Positions 1 to 5,736 of a stretch of 6,762 nucleotides of DNA are shown here, one piece after another. The notes under the pieces were generated by a model that had not been told where the DNA came from, did no database searches, and was given only the letters and a program-made list of their open reading frames with translations. This DNA is from Chitinophaga pinensis (GTDB taxonomy: Bacteria > Bacteroidota > Bacteroidia > Flavobacteriales_D > Crocinitomicaceae): the NCBI GenBank assembly GCA_945870115.1, contig CAMBRH010000193.1, positions 1 to 6,762 of the forward strand. Direction: 5' to 3'. The position numbers were made by a program, and so were the translations under genes. Within the stretch, counting starts at the first letter, position 1. Each line of letters starts with the position of its first letter.

Positions 1-187
1 GAAATCGCCGCGAGTTCGTACCGAAGTGAAACGCAGAACATCGAAAAGCTTTGCTTGAGATAATCTCGCTTCCTCCGCAATGTAATGAAGGAATGAAAGC
101 GTGATGAGAAATCGCCGCGAGTTCGTACCGAAGTGAAACGCAGAACATCGAAAAGCTTTGCTTGAGATAATCTCGCTTCCTCCGCAA
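1..187. repeat. Tandem pair of 80-bp repeats (107-bp period), truncated at left edge
   Basis: Two copies of the same 80-bp sequence, at 1-80 and 108-187, read as identical by eye. A 27-bp linker (81-107) separates them. Each begins GAAATCGCCGCGAG and ends CTTCCTCCGCAA, and each contains the short palindrome GAGATAATCTC (57-67 in copy 1). The block is clearly richer in G+C than the AT-rich DNA to its right. The 107-bp period is not a multiple of three and no sustained reading frame crosses it, so it is probably non-coding. The first copy starts at the window edge, so more copies may lie upstream. It could be a dispersed intergenic repeat family of this genome; no function is claimed. Confidence 0.85.
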
Positions 188-201
188 ATAACAAAGATAA
201 T

Positions 202-237
202 AGATAAGTCGTATTTAAATAGCAGCTTATCTTTTTT
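202..237 (+). terminator. Rho-independent terminator of an upstream gene outside the window
   Basis: AGATAAG (202-208) pairs perfectly with CTTATCT (226-232) across a 17-nt loop, and the T-run at 232-237 follows at once. The loop contains the AT palindrome TATTTAAATA. The T-run lies on the right, so it would end a plus-strand transcript entering from beyond the left edge or from the repeat block. The stem is short and AT-rich, so strength is uncertain. Confidence 0.5.
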
Positions 238-264
238 AGATTTAAAGTTTATTTTTAAATTCAC

Positions 265-294
265 TTGTTAATCTAAAATTAATGTTTATCTTTG
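265..294 (+). promoter_or_regulatory. Bacteroidetes-type promoter for tRNA-Pro
   Basis: TTG at 265-267 is followed after 19 nt by TATCTTTG at 287-294. This fits the Bacteroidetes primary sigma factor pattern (TTG about 19 nt upstream of TAnnTTTG). Transcription should begin near 300, leaving a leader of about 70 nt before the mature tRNA at 371, which RNase P would remove. No reading frame of note lies in the leader. Confidence 0.75.
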
Positions 295-370
295 CACTCC
301 TTTTAAGCGAAAAAGGAAAAATATTTTTATCAAAAAACGAAGAAAATAGTTATTATTTTAATAGTATTTT

Positions 371-444
371 CGGGGTGTAGCGTAGCCCGGTATCGCGCCT
401 GCTTTGGGAGCAGGAGGCCGTCAGTTCGAATCTGGCCACCCCGA
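371..444 (+). tRNA. tRNA-Pro (anticodon TGG)
   Basis: A full cloverleaf can be drawn. Acceptor CGGGGTG (371-377) pairs with CACCCCG (437-443), with discriminator A444. The anticodon stem CCTGC/GCAGG encloses loop TTTGGGA with anticodon TGG at 405-407. The T-stem GTCAG/CTGGC (one G-T pair) encloses TTCGAAT. The 3' CCA is not encoded, so it must be added after transcription. TGG reads CCA and, with wobble modification, other proline codons. A promoter at 265-294 and a terminator at 448-477 make it a probable single-gene unit. Confidence 0.97.
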
Positions 445-447
445 CTT

Positions 448-477
448 AGGGGATGAGAAATCATCCTCTTTTTTTTT
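448..477 (+). terminator. Terminator after tRNA-Pro
   Basis: GGGGATGA (449-456) pairs with TCATCCTC (461-468), with one G-T pair, around a GAAA tetraloop of the GNRA type. A448 can add a pair with T469. The T-run 469-477 follows. It begins a few bases after the tRNA 3' end and separates tRNA-Pro from tRNA-Arg. Confidence 0.88.
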
Positions 478-489
478 GATAATTTTTCA

Positions 490-532
490 GGCCATGTAGC
501 TCTCCCGATAGCTATCGGGAGGATAGAGCAAC
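490..532 (+). pseudogene. tRNA-like relic (5' acceptor strand and D-arm only) with palindrome in D-loop
   Basis: Positions 490-502 (GGCCATGTAGCTC) match the first 13 bases of the intact tRNA-Arg at 557-569 in 11 places. Positions 521-532 (GGATAGAGCAAC) match tRNA-Arg 574-585 in all 12. Where the intact gene has the D-loop bases AGCT, the relic has an 18-base palindromic segment (503-520). Past 532 no anticodon stem, T-arm or acceptor 3' strand can be drawn before the real tRNA-Arg begins, so this cannot be a working tRNA. Likely origin is a partial duplication of tRNA-Arg or a related tRNA, later altered by the palindrome. The AGCTC...GAGC D-stem is common to many tRNAs, so the parent gene is not certain. 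Confidence 0.65.
502..521. repeat. Perfect 20-bp palindrome
   Basis: CTCCCGATAGCTATCGGGAG is its own reverse complement over all 20 bases. It is GC-rich against an AT-rich surround and could extrude as a hairpin or bind a dimeric protein. From memory, CCGATAGCTATCGG-like palindromes recur in flavobacterial intergenic DNA, but that cannot be checked here. No T-run follows, so it is not a standard terminator. Confidence 0.85.
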
Positions 533-556
533 AACTCTATCAATTTGAAATAAATC

Positions 557-630
557 GGCCCCGTAGCTCAGCTGGATAGAGCAACTGCCTTCTAAGCAGT
601 AGGTCACACGTTCGAATCGTGTCGGGGTCA
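557..630 (+). tRNA. tRNA-Arg (anticodon TCT)
   Basis: Acceptor GGCCCCG (557-563) pairs with CGGGGTC (623-629), including one G-T pair, with discriminator A630. The D-stem is AGCTC/GAGC around AGCTGGATA. The anticodon stem ACTGC/GCAGT encloses CTTCTAA with anticodon TCT at 591-593. The T-loop TTCGAAT follows a C/G-rich stem. CCA is not encoded. It would read AGA (and AGG) arginine codons, which are frequent in AT-rich genomes and in the cas9 gene here. A weak -7-like TCAATTTG at 540-547 could start it; otherwise it depends on read-through from the tRNA-Pro unit. Confidence 0.97.
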
Positions 631-635
631 CAAAT

Positions 636-676
636 AAAAAAGCCAATCTTTTGTTTATCAAGAGATTGGCTTTTTT
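636..676 (+). terminator. Strong terminator after tRNA-Arg
   Basis: AGCCAATCTTTTG (641-653) pairs with CAAGAGATTGGCT (659-671) over 13 bp, with one G-T pair and a 5-nt loop TTTAT. An A-run (636-640) precedes it and a T-run (671-676) follows. The A-run and T-run extend the stem and make it usable in either direction, although only the plus-strand tRNA gene needs it. Confidence 0.92.
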
Positions 677-678
677 GT

Positions 679-716
679 TTTCCGACATTTGTGCAACAAA
701 TAGTAAGGTTTCCGAC
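679..716. repeat. Short direct repeats flanking a small inverted repeat
   Basis: TTTCCGAC occurs at 679-686 and again at 709-716. Between them ATTTGT (687-692) and ACAAAT (696-701) form a 6-bp inverted repeat with a 3-base loop. The arrangement lies between the tRNA-Arg terminator and the promoter of the next gene. It is too short to be called a mobile element. Confidence 0.45.
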
Positions 717-789
717 GATCATTTTTTTTAAAGTTTAGTGTACCTAAAAAGTTATAAAAAAAATAAGAATAAATCTTTTAAAATTATTT

Positions 790-797
790 TATCTTTG
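790..797 (+). promoter_or_regulatory. -7 box of the TPR gene promoter
   Basis: TATCTTTG at 790-797 fits TAnnTTTG exactly and is identical to the -7 box of the tRNA-Pro promoter. No TTG is found 17-23 nt upstream, where the DNA is an A/T tract, so the -33 part is weak. Transcription from about 803 would leave a leader of about 22 nt before the ATG at 825, with no Shine-Dalgarno sequence. Confidence 0.6.
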
Positions 798-824
798 AGT
801 TTAAAAATATAAATACTATTTCAC

Positions 825-1328
825 ATGGAGTCATTAAATTCCCGATTAGCTAAATTTAAAGAAGAAATATACATTGCTCAAGCGGACGTAAAGGCTGCTT
901 ATTATGAAAGAGCCATAAATAAATTGCATGAATTAGTCGTAAATTACCCTGAGAAAGCTGAGCCGTATTATGAATTGGGTCAAATGGCATATAGCTTTTG
1001 GAGAAATGATGAAGCAGAATTGAATTATGTTAAGGCGATAAAGGCAGATCCAGAATATTTTCCTAGCTACACAGCATACGCATTTATTTTGATTAAAAAT
1101 CAACGCTATGATGAAGCAGAAGGTTTGCTGGAAAATGCCCGAAAATTAAAAAGCAAAGATGATTCAGATATTTTCTTTTATTTTGGAATGATGTATCAGC
1201 ACAAAGGAGATGTAGATCAAGCGATTGCTTATTTTAATAAAGCTATTCAACACAGTATCAATGTAAATCAAATTGATTTAAACTTGAAATTTATCAATGC
1301 GTGTAAAGAATTAAGAGGTTGGGAGTGA
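825..1328 (+). CDS. TPR-repeat protein, cytoplasmic, function unknown
   Basis: The 167-residue protein has no signal peptide or membrane segment, so it is probably cytoplasmic. At least three tetratricopeptide-like units can be read: about residues 45-78 (small residues at G52, A64 and A71, ending in the ADPEY turn), 79-111 (A84, A98, A105), and 115-148 (G121, G128, A133, A140). A helical N-terminal stretch (residues 1-44) with YYERAINKL may be a further, divergent unit. TPR arrays make a curved groove for binding protein partners; the partner cannot be read from sequence. The start ATG at 825 is supported by the -7 box at 790-797. The gene stands alone between the tRNAs and the CRISPR locus, and its 3' end converges on the antisense tracrRNA, which ends about 25 bp downstream. 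No evidence makes it a Cas protein; it is more likely a resident chromosomal gene. Confidence 0.9.
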   Translation: MESLNSRLAKFKEEIYIAQADVKAAYYERAINKLHELVVNYPEKAEPYYELGQMAYSFWRNDEAELNYVKAIKADPEYFPSYTAYAFILIKNQRYDEAEGLLENARKLKSKDDSDIFFYFGMMYQHKGDVDQAIAYFNKAIQHSINVNQIDLNLKFINACKELRGWE

Positions 1329-1340
1329 TGATTTTGGAAT

Positions 1341-1398
1341 AAAACATTTGTAAAATAAAAACGAGGCAAACTTGCGAATGCCCCGTAGTAAATGTTTT
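1341..1398. repeat. Nested inverted repeat between TPR gene and tracrRNA (possible bidirectional terminator)
   Basis: AAAACATTT (1341-1349) and AAATGTTTT (1390-1398) are exact reverse complements. They enclose a second inverted repeat, ACGAGGCA (1361-1368) and TGCCCCGT (1379-1386). On the minus strand the inner hairpin is followed by a T-rich run and ends the tracrRNA. On the plus strand the outer arms end in TTTT (1395-1398), so the same DNA could stop TPR-gene transcripts, though the run is short. The whole could fold as one long interrupted hairpin. Confidence 0.6.
1352..1386 (-). terminator. Terminator hairpin of tracrRNA
   Basis: On the minus strand ACGGGGCA (1386-1379) pairs with TGCCTCGT (1368-1361) over 8 bp with one G-T pair and a 10-nt loop. 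TTTTATTTT (1360-1352) follows. In tracrRNAs such a 3' hairpin both ends transcription and is bound by Cas9. Confidence 0.83.
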
Positions 1399-1438
1399 CA
1401 CAACGGAATAATCCTTATTGTGATTTGCTTCAAAATTG
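1352..1438 (-). ncRNA. tracrRNA of the type II-C CRISPR-Cas system (predicted)
   Basis: Read on the minus strand, an RNA of about 87 nt follows a complete promoter (1444-1473). Its 5' part, about 1436-1418 (TTTTGAAGCAAATCACAA), is the anti-repeat. Its complement reads TTGTGATTTGCTTC, resembling the start of Bacteroidetes II-C CRISPR repeats, which from memory begin GTTGTG. Then comes AATAAGG, very like the segment just after the anti-repeat of known II-C tracrRNAs such as that of Neisseria meningitidis. A small nexus hairpin GGA-TTAT-TCC, a linker and a terminator hairpin follow. The RNA would pair with crRNA repeats, allow RNase III processing and hold the guide in Cas9. It is encoded just upstream of cas9 and divergent from it. 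The 5' end is inferred from the promoter and the 3' end from the T-run; either may be off by several bases. The strand is fixed by the order promoter, anti-repeat, nexus, terminator. Confidence 0.85.
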
Positions 1439-1443
1439 TGATA

Positions 1444-1473
1444 CAAATGTAAAACTTATTTTCTATAAAACAA
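1444..1473 (-). promoter_or_regulatory. tracrRNA promoter
   Basis: On the minus strand TTG (1473-1471) is followed after exactly 19 nt by TACATTTG (1451-1444), a full TAnnTTTG box. The spacing equals that of the tRNA-Pro promoter in this window. Transcription would start near 1440-1437, just ahead of the anti-repeat. Confidence 0.8.
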
Positions 1474-1506
1474 GTAAAAAATTCTTTTTGATAAATAAAA
1501 AGTAGA

Positions 1507-1523
1507 ACGTGAAATTTTTACGT
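1507..1523. promoter_or_regulatory. Inverted repeat overlapping the cas9 -33 region
   Basis: ACGTGAA (1507-1513) and TTTACGT (1517-1523) form a 7-bp inverted repeat with one G-T pair and a 3-base loop. It lies where the -33 element of the cas9 promoter should be (12 bp before the -7 box). The position would suit an operator for a dimeric regulator, but no regulator gene is in the window and the repeat is short enough to be chance. Confidence 0.35.
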
Positions 1524-1534
1524 AGTTCCAGGCA

Positions 1535-1542
1535 TATATTTG
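1535..1542 (+). promoter_or_regulatory. -7 box of the cas9 promoter
   Basis: TATATTTG fits TAnnTTTG. No clear TTG stands 17-23 nt upstream; a run of T (1515-1519) is the nearest. Transcription would start near 1548, giving a leader of about 34 nt with a purine-rich AAGAAAG (1571-1577) shortly before the ATG. It is divergent from the tracrRNA promoter, with the two -7 boxes about 83 bp apart. Confidence 0.6.
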
Positions 1543-1581
1543 TAAAATTTAGTTAGTTTTATAAAGATTTAAGAAAGTATT

Positions 1582-4500
1582 ATGGGAAGCGATAAAGGGA
1601 GGGTTGTTTTAGGATTGGATTTGGGGAGCACAAGTATTGGATGGGCATTAGTTAAAGAATCGGAGAATTCGGATTCTGAGATTATTAGAACTGGAGTAAG
1701 AGTGATTCCGCTGTCAACTGATGAACAAGGAAATTTTGAAAAAGGGAAAGCAATTACTACCAATCAGGATAGAACAAATAGTAGGAGTGCGCGAAGAAAT
1801 TTACAGCGTTATAAACTCAGAAGGACAGTTTTAATTAAATTACTAAAAGAACAAGGATTTATTTCTAATGATACAATTTTCTCTGAGGAAGGAAAAAATA
1901 CGACTTATCAAACCTTAGAATTAAGAGCGAAATCTGTTACTCAAAAAGTTGAAAAAGAAGATTTTGCAAAAATTTTATTGACGATTAATAAAAAAAGAGG
2001 ATATAAAAGTAGTCGGAAAGCTAAAAATGATGATGAGGGACAATTGATTGATGGAATGGAGGTTGCAATGAAACTGCATGATGAAAACCTAACTCCAGGA
2101 CAATTGTGTTTAGAATTAATTCAAAATAGCAAAAAACACTTGCCTGATTTTTATCGTTCTGATTTACAAAATGAATTTGATAAAATATGGGATTTTCAAA
2201 AAATGTTTCATTCTGATATTTTAACTGATGATTTTAAAGAAAAAATAAAAGGAAAAGGACAAAGAGCTACTTCAACAATTTTTTGGGTAACCTACAATTT
2301 TAATACTGCTGAAAATAAAGGAAATAGAGAAGAGAAAAAGCTTCAAGCATTTAAGTGGAGAGCTGAAGCAATAAAAAATCAATTAGAAAAAGAAGAAGTT
2401 GCTTATGTTTTGACAGAAATCAATAATGATATCAATAAATCAAGTGGATATTTAGGAGATATTAGTGATAGAAGTAAAGAATTATACTTTAATAAACAAA
2501 CAGTAGGTCAATACTTATTTGAGCAAATTCAAGAGAATCGTCATACTAGATTAAAAGGTCAAGTTTTTTATAGGAAAGATTATGAAAATGAGTTTGATGC
2601 AATTTGGAAAGAACAGTCAAAATATTACAAAGAATTAAGTAATGAGTTAAAAATAGATTTAAAAGATATCTGCATTTTTTATCAACGAAGATTAAAATCC
2701 CAAAAGAGTTTAATCAGTATTTGCGAATTAGAAAGCAAAGAAAGAGAAATTATTATTGGAGGAAAGGGGAAAACAAAATTAATTGGACCAAAAGTTTCTC
2801 CAAAATCATCACCATTATTTCAAGAATATAGAATTTATCAACGTTTGAATGATATTGAAGTTTTAAATAAAAAAGACCGTTTAAAATGGAGATTAGATGA
2901 AGATGAAAAAAAGACATTATTTCGAGAGTTAAATGTAAAAACAAAGCTATCAAAAGCAAATATCTTAGCTCTTTTATATAAAAATCACAAAGATTTAGAT
3001 TTGAACTTCAAAGAAATTGATGGAAATAGAACAAATGCTGTCCTTTTTGAAGTTTATGGAAGTATAATTGAGTTATCAGGACACGGTGAATTTGATTTTG
3101 CTAAAATGAATGCTGTTGAAATACTAGATTTAGTTGAAAATGTATTTAAAACATTGAGTATAGAAACAAGTATTTTAACATTTAATTCTGAATTAGAAGG
3201 TAAAGAATTTGAGAAGCAAGCAGCTTACCAATTGTGGCATTTACTCTATTCGTATGAAGGAGATAATTCCAATACAGGCAATGAAAGTTTAATCAAAAAA
3301 CTAAATGAAAAATTTGGCTTTGAGAAAGAATTTGCTTCAATTTTAGCAAATATTACATTTGAGCCAGATTATGGAAGTTTAAGTTCAAAAGCAATTGTTA
3401 AAATTTTGCCACACTTAAAAGATGGATTTGAATATAGTCAGGCGGCACATAAAGCGGGATATAATCATTCAAAATCTTTGAATAAAGAAGAATTAGCCAA
3501 TAGAGTATTGAAGGATAAAATGAATATTTTAGACAAGAATAGTCTAAGAAATCCTGTAGTTGAAAAAATTTTAAATCAAACTGTTCATGTTGTCAATGCA
3601 ATCATTGAAGAATATGGAAAGCCAGATGAAATTCGTTTGGAACTGGCTCGTGAATTGAAAAAAAGTGCGAAAGAGCGAGAAGAAACTACAAGAAATATTA
3701 ATAAATCGAATCTTGAGCATGAAAAATATAAAGAAATTCTTAAAAATGAATTTGGTCTTTCATACATTAGTAAAAATGATTTAATTCGATACAAATTATA
3801 CAAAGAATTAGAACCAAGAGGATATAAAACACTTTACACCAATACTTATATTGCTCCCGAAAAATTATTTAGTAAGGAATTTGATATAGAGCATATTATA
3901 CCACAATCAAGGCTATTTGACGATTCGTTTGCAAACAAAACTTTAGAAACAAGAAGTGCTAATATTGAAAAGGGTGATAAAACTGCATATGATTATATTT
4001 CAGATAAATTTGGTCAAAAAGGCTTGGATGAATTTGAACAGAGGGTTGATGATTTATTTAAAAATGTTGAAGGTAAAAAAACGAAACATAGAAAGTTATT
4101 GATGAAATCTTCTGAAATTCAAGATGGTTTTATTGAGAGAGATTTGAGAAATTCGCAATATATCGCTAAAAAAGCAAAAGAGATGTTACAAGAAGTTTGT
4201 AGAACTGTGAATACAACGACAGGGATTGTAACAAGCCGACTACGTGATGATTGGCAATTAGTAAACGTTTTACAAGAATTAAATTGGGAAAAATACGAAA
4301 AACTTGGTTTAACGTATTATGACACGAATCGAGAAGGTAAAAAACTGCCTCGAATTCAAGATTGGACAAAAAGAAATGATCATCGCCATCACGCAATGGA
4401 TGCCTTAACAGTTGCTTTTACGAGATATAATCATGTTCAATATCTAAATAATTTGAATGCGCGTAAAGATGAAAAAAATGAAAAATCAAGTGTCATTTTT

Positions 4501-5736
4501 GCAATTGAAAACAAGGAATTATATAAAGATGATAAAGGTAAGTTGAAATTTAAAGCTCCAATGCCACTAGATATTTTCAGAGCAGAGGCAAAAATGCACT
4601 TGGAGAACACATTAATTTCTTTTAAAGCAAAAAATAAAGTAGTTACTCCAAATAAAAATAAAATAAAAGGAAGCGAGAAAACACAAATTACTTTAACTAC
4701 AAGAGGACAATTACATTTGGAAACTGTTTATGGAAGCATTAAGCAGTATGAAACTTCTATTGTAAAAGTAGGTGGGAATTTTGATAAAGAAACGATTCAC
4801 AAAGTTGCAAAACAAAGTTATCGAAATGCTTTATTGAAACGATTAGAACAATTTGAAAATGATGCTAAAAAAGCATTTACTGGAAAAAATAGTTTGGATA
4901 AAAATCCAATTTTCGCTAATGATTCTGAAACAGAAATTGTTCCCGAGAAAGTAAAATTAGTTTCTGAAGTTACAGTCTATACAATTCGGAAACCAATTTC
5001 ACCAGAGTTAAAAATTGATAAAGTAATTGATGTTAAAGTAAAAAAAGTACTAGAATTAAGATTAAAAGAATTTGGCGATGCAAAAAAGGCATTTTCTAAT
5101 TTGGACGAATTTCCAATTTGGTTGAACAAAGAAAAAGGAATTTCTATTAAAACTGTGACCATATCTGGTATAAGTACTGCTGTTGCTTTGCATGACAAAA
5201 AAGATAAAAATGGAAATATAATTTTAGATGAAAAAGGGAATAAACAAAATATAGATTTCGTAAATACAGGTAACAACCATCATGTTGCAATTTACCGTGA
5301 TGAAAAAGGTAGTTTACAAGAAAAAGTAGTTTCATTTTATGAAGCAGTTATCAGAATCAATCAAGGACTTTCTGCAATTGACAAAAACTTCAAGCAGGAA
5401 GATGGATGGGAGTTTTTATTTACTTTAAAGCAAAATGAATACTTTGTTTTTGCAAATGAAAAAACAGGCTTTCATCCAAAAGAAATTGATTTGCTAGATA
5501 TGAATAATTTCCATTTGATAAGTCCAAATTTGTTTAGAGTGCAAAGCATTAGTACTAAATATTATATTTTTGCTCATCATTTGGAAACAAATGCTATTAC
5601 TGGCGATACTTTTAAGAATAAAAAAGAATTATCGAGTATCACATATAATTCGATTAGAACACCATCAAATCTCATAAATATTATTAAAGTGAGAATAAAC
5701 CATATCGGCAAAATTATCCAAATTGGAGAATATTAG
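1582..5736 (+). CDS. cas9: CRISPR-associated endonuclease Cas9, large type II-C form
   Basis: This is the RNA-guided DNA endonuclease that cuts both strands of targets matching the crRNA, using tracrRNA as cofactor. RuvC-I carries D13 in GLDLGSTSIGWA. An arginine-rich bridge helix covers about 61-90 (SRSARRNLQRYKLRR). The recognition lobe runs from about 95 to 650 and includes KRGYKSSRK (138-146) and QRRLKSQK (368-375). RuvC-II has E687 in IRLELAREL. The HNH domain has H771 in DIEHIIPQS, with N785 and N794 at the spacings of SpCas9 N854 and N863. RuvC-III has H937 and D940 in HHAMDA. The rest, to 1384, is the wedge/PAM-interacting region, ending in KVRINHIGKIIQIG. All nuclease residues are present, so it should be an active double-strand cutter. 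Glutamate (E770) stands where SpCas9 has D839. At 1384 aa it exceeds the roughly 1000-1100 aa of typical II-C Cas9s but fits the longer Bacteroidetes branch. No frameshift is seen. The PAM cannot be read from sequence. Confidence 0.97.
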   Translation: MGSDKGRVVLGLDLGSTSIGWALVKESENSDSEIIRTGVRVIPLSTDEQGNFEKGKAITTNQDRTNSRSARRNLQRYKLRRTVLIKLLKEQGFISNDTIFSEEGKNTTYQTLELRAKSVTQKVEKEDFAKILLTINKKRGYKSSRKAKNDDEGQLIDGMEVAMKLHDENLTPGQLCLELIQNSKKHLPDFYRSDLQNEFDKIWDFQKMFHSDILTDDFKEKIKGKGQRATSTIFWVTYNFNTAENKGNREEKKLQAFKWRAEAIKNQLEKEEVAYVLTEINNDINKSSGYLGDISDRSKELYFNKQTVGQYLFEQIQENRHTRLKGQVFYRKDYENEFDAIWKEQSKYYKELSNELKIDLKDICIFYQRRLKSQKSLISICELESKEREIIIGGKGKTKLIGPKVSPKSSPLFQEYRIYQRLNDIEVLNKKDRLKWRLDEDEKKTLFRELNVKTKLSKANILALLYKNHKDLDLNFKEIDGNRTNAVLFEVYGSIIELSGHGEFDFAKMNAVEILDLVENVFKTLSIETSILTFNSELEGKEFEKQAAYQLWHLLYSYEGDNSNTGNESLIKKLNEKFGFEKEFASILANITFEPDYGSLSSKAIVKILPHLKDGFEYSQAAHKAGYNHSKSLNKEELANRVLKDKMNILDKNSLRNPVVEKILNQTVHVVNAIIEEYGKPDEIRLELARELKKSAKEREETTRNINKSNLEHEKYKEILKNEFGLSYISKNDLIRYKLYKELEPRGYKTLYTNTYIAPEKLFSKEFDIEHIIPQSRLFDDSFANKTLETRSANIEKGDKTAYDYISDKFGQKGLDEFEQRVDDLFKNVEGKKTKHRKLLMKSSEIQDGFIERDLRNSQYIAKKAKEMLQEVCRTVNTTTGIVTSRLRDDWQLVNVLQELNWEKYEKLGLTYYDTNREGKKLPRIQDWTKRNDHRHHAMDALTVAFTRYNHVQYLNNLNARKDEKNEKSSVIFAIENKELYKDDKGKLKFKAPMPLDIFRAEAKMHLENTLISFKAKNKVVTPNKNKIKGSEKTQITLTTRGQLHLETVYGSIKQYETSIVKVGGNFDKETIHKVAKQSYRNALLKRLEQFENDAKKAFTGKNSLDKNPIFANDSETEIVPEKVKLVSEVTVYTIRKPISPELKIDKVIDVKVKKVLELRLKEFGDAKKAFSNLDEFPIWLNKEKGISIKTVTISGISTAVALHDKKDKNGNIILDEKGNKQNIDFVNTGNNHHVAIYRDEKGSLQEKVVSFYEAVIRINQGLSAIDKNFKQEDGWEFLFTLKQNEYFVFANEKTGFHPKEIDLLDMNNFHLISPNLFRVQSISTKYYIFAHHLETNAITGDTFKNKKELSSITYNSIRTPSNLINIIKVRINHIGKIIQIGEY

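Noticed and set aside
1..187. The tandem block as a CRISPR array
   Set aside because: Units are 80 bp with a 27-bp linker and only two copies. The repeat is too long for a CRISPR repeat and does not match the anti-repeat.
502..521. The palindrome as a terminator for tRNA-Pro
   Set aside because: No T-run follows it, and a proper terminator already stands at 448-477.
540..722. Minus-strand 60-residue reading frame containing DPDTIRTCDLLLRRQLLYPAEL
   Set aside because: This is the well-known false protein from reading a tRNA gene backwards; it lies across the intact tRNA-Arg and its terminator.
1417..1442. A CRISPR repeat or mini-array before cas9
   Set aside because: Only one repeat-like copy is present, and it lies directly after a minus-strand promoter and before a terminator. 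The tracrRNA anti-repeat explains it better; no spacers or second full repeat are seen.
1569..1763. Minus-strand reading frame over the cas9 start
   Set aside because: It is opposite the conserved RuvC-I and bridge-helix codons of cas9 and has no promoter or recognisable product.
4977..5335. Two overlapping minus-strand frames (99 and 62 residues) inside cas9
   Set aside because: Both are shadows of the cas9 coding strand, rich in Phe/Leu/Ser as expected for antisense of AT-rich DNA.
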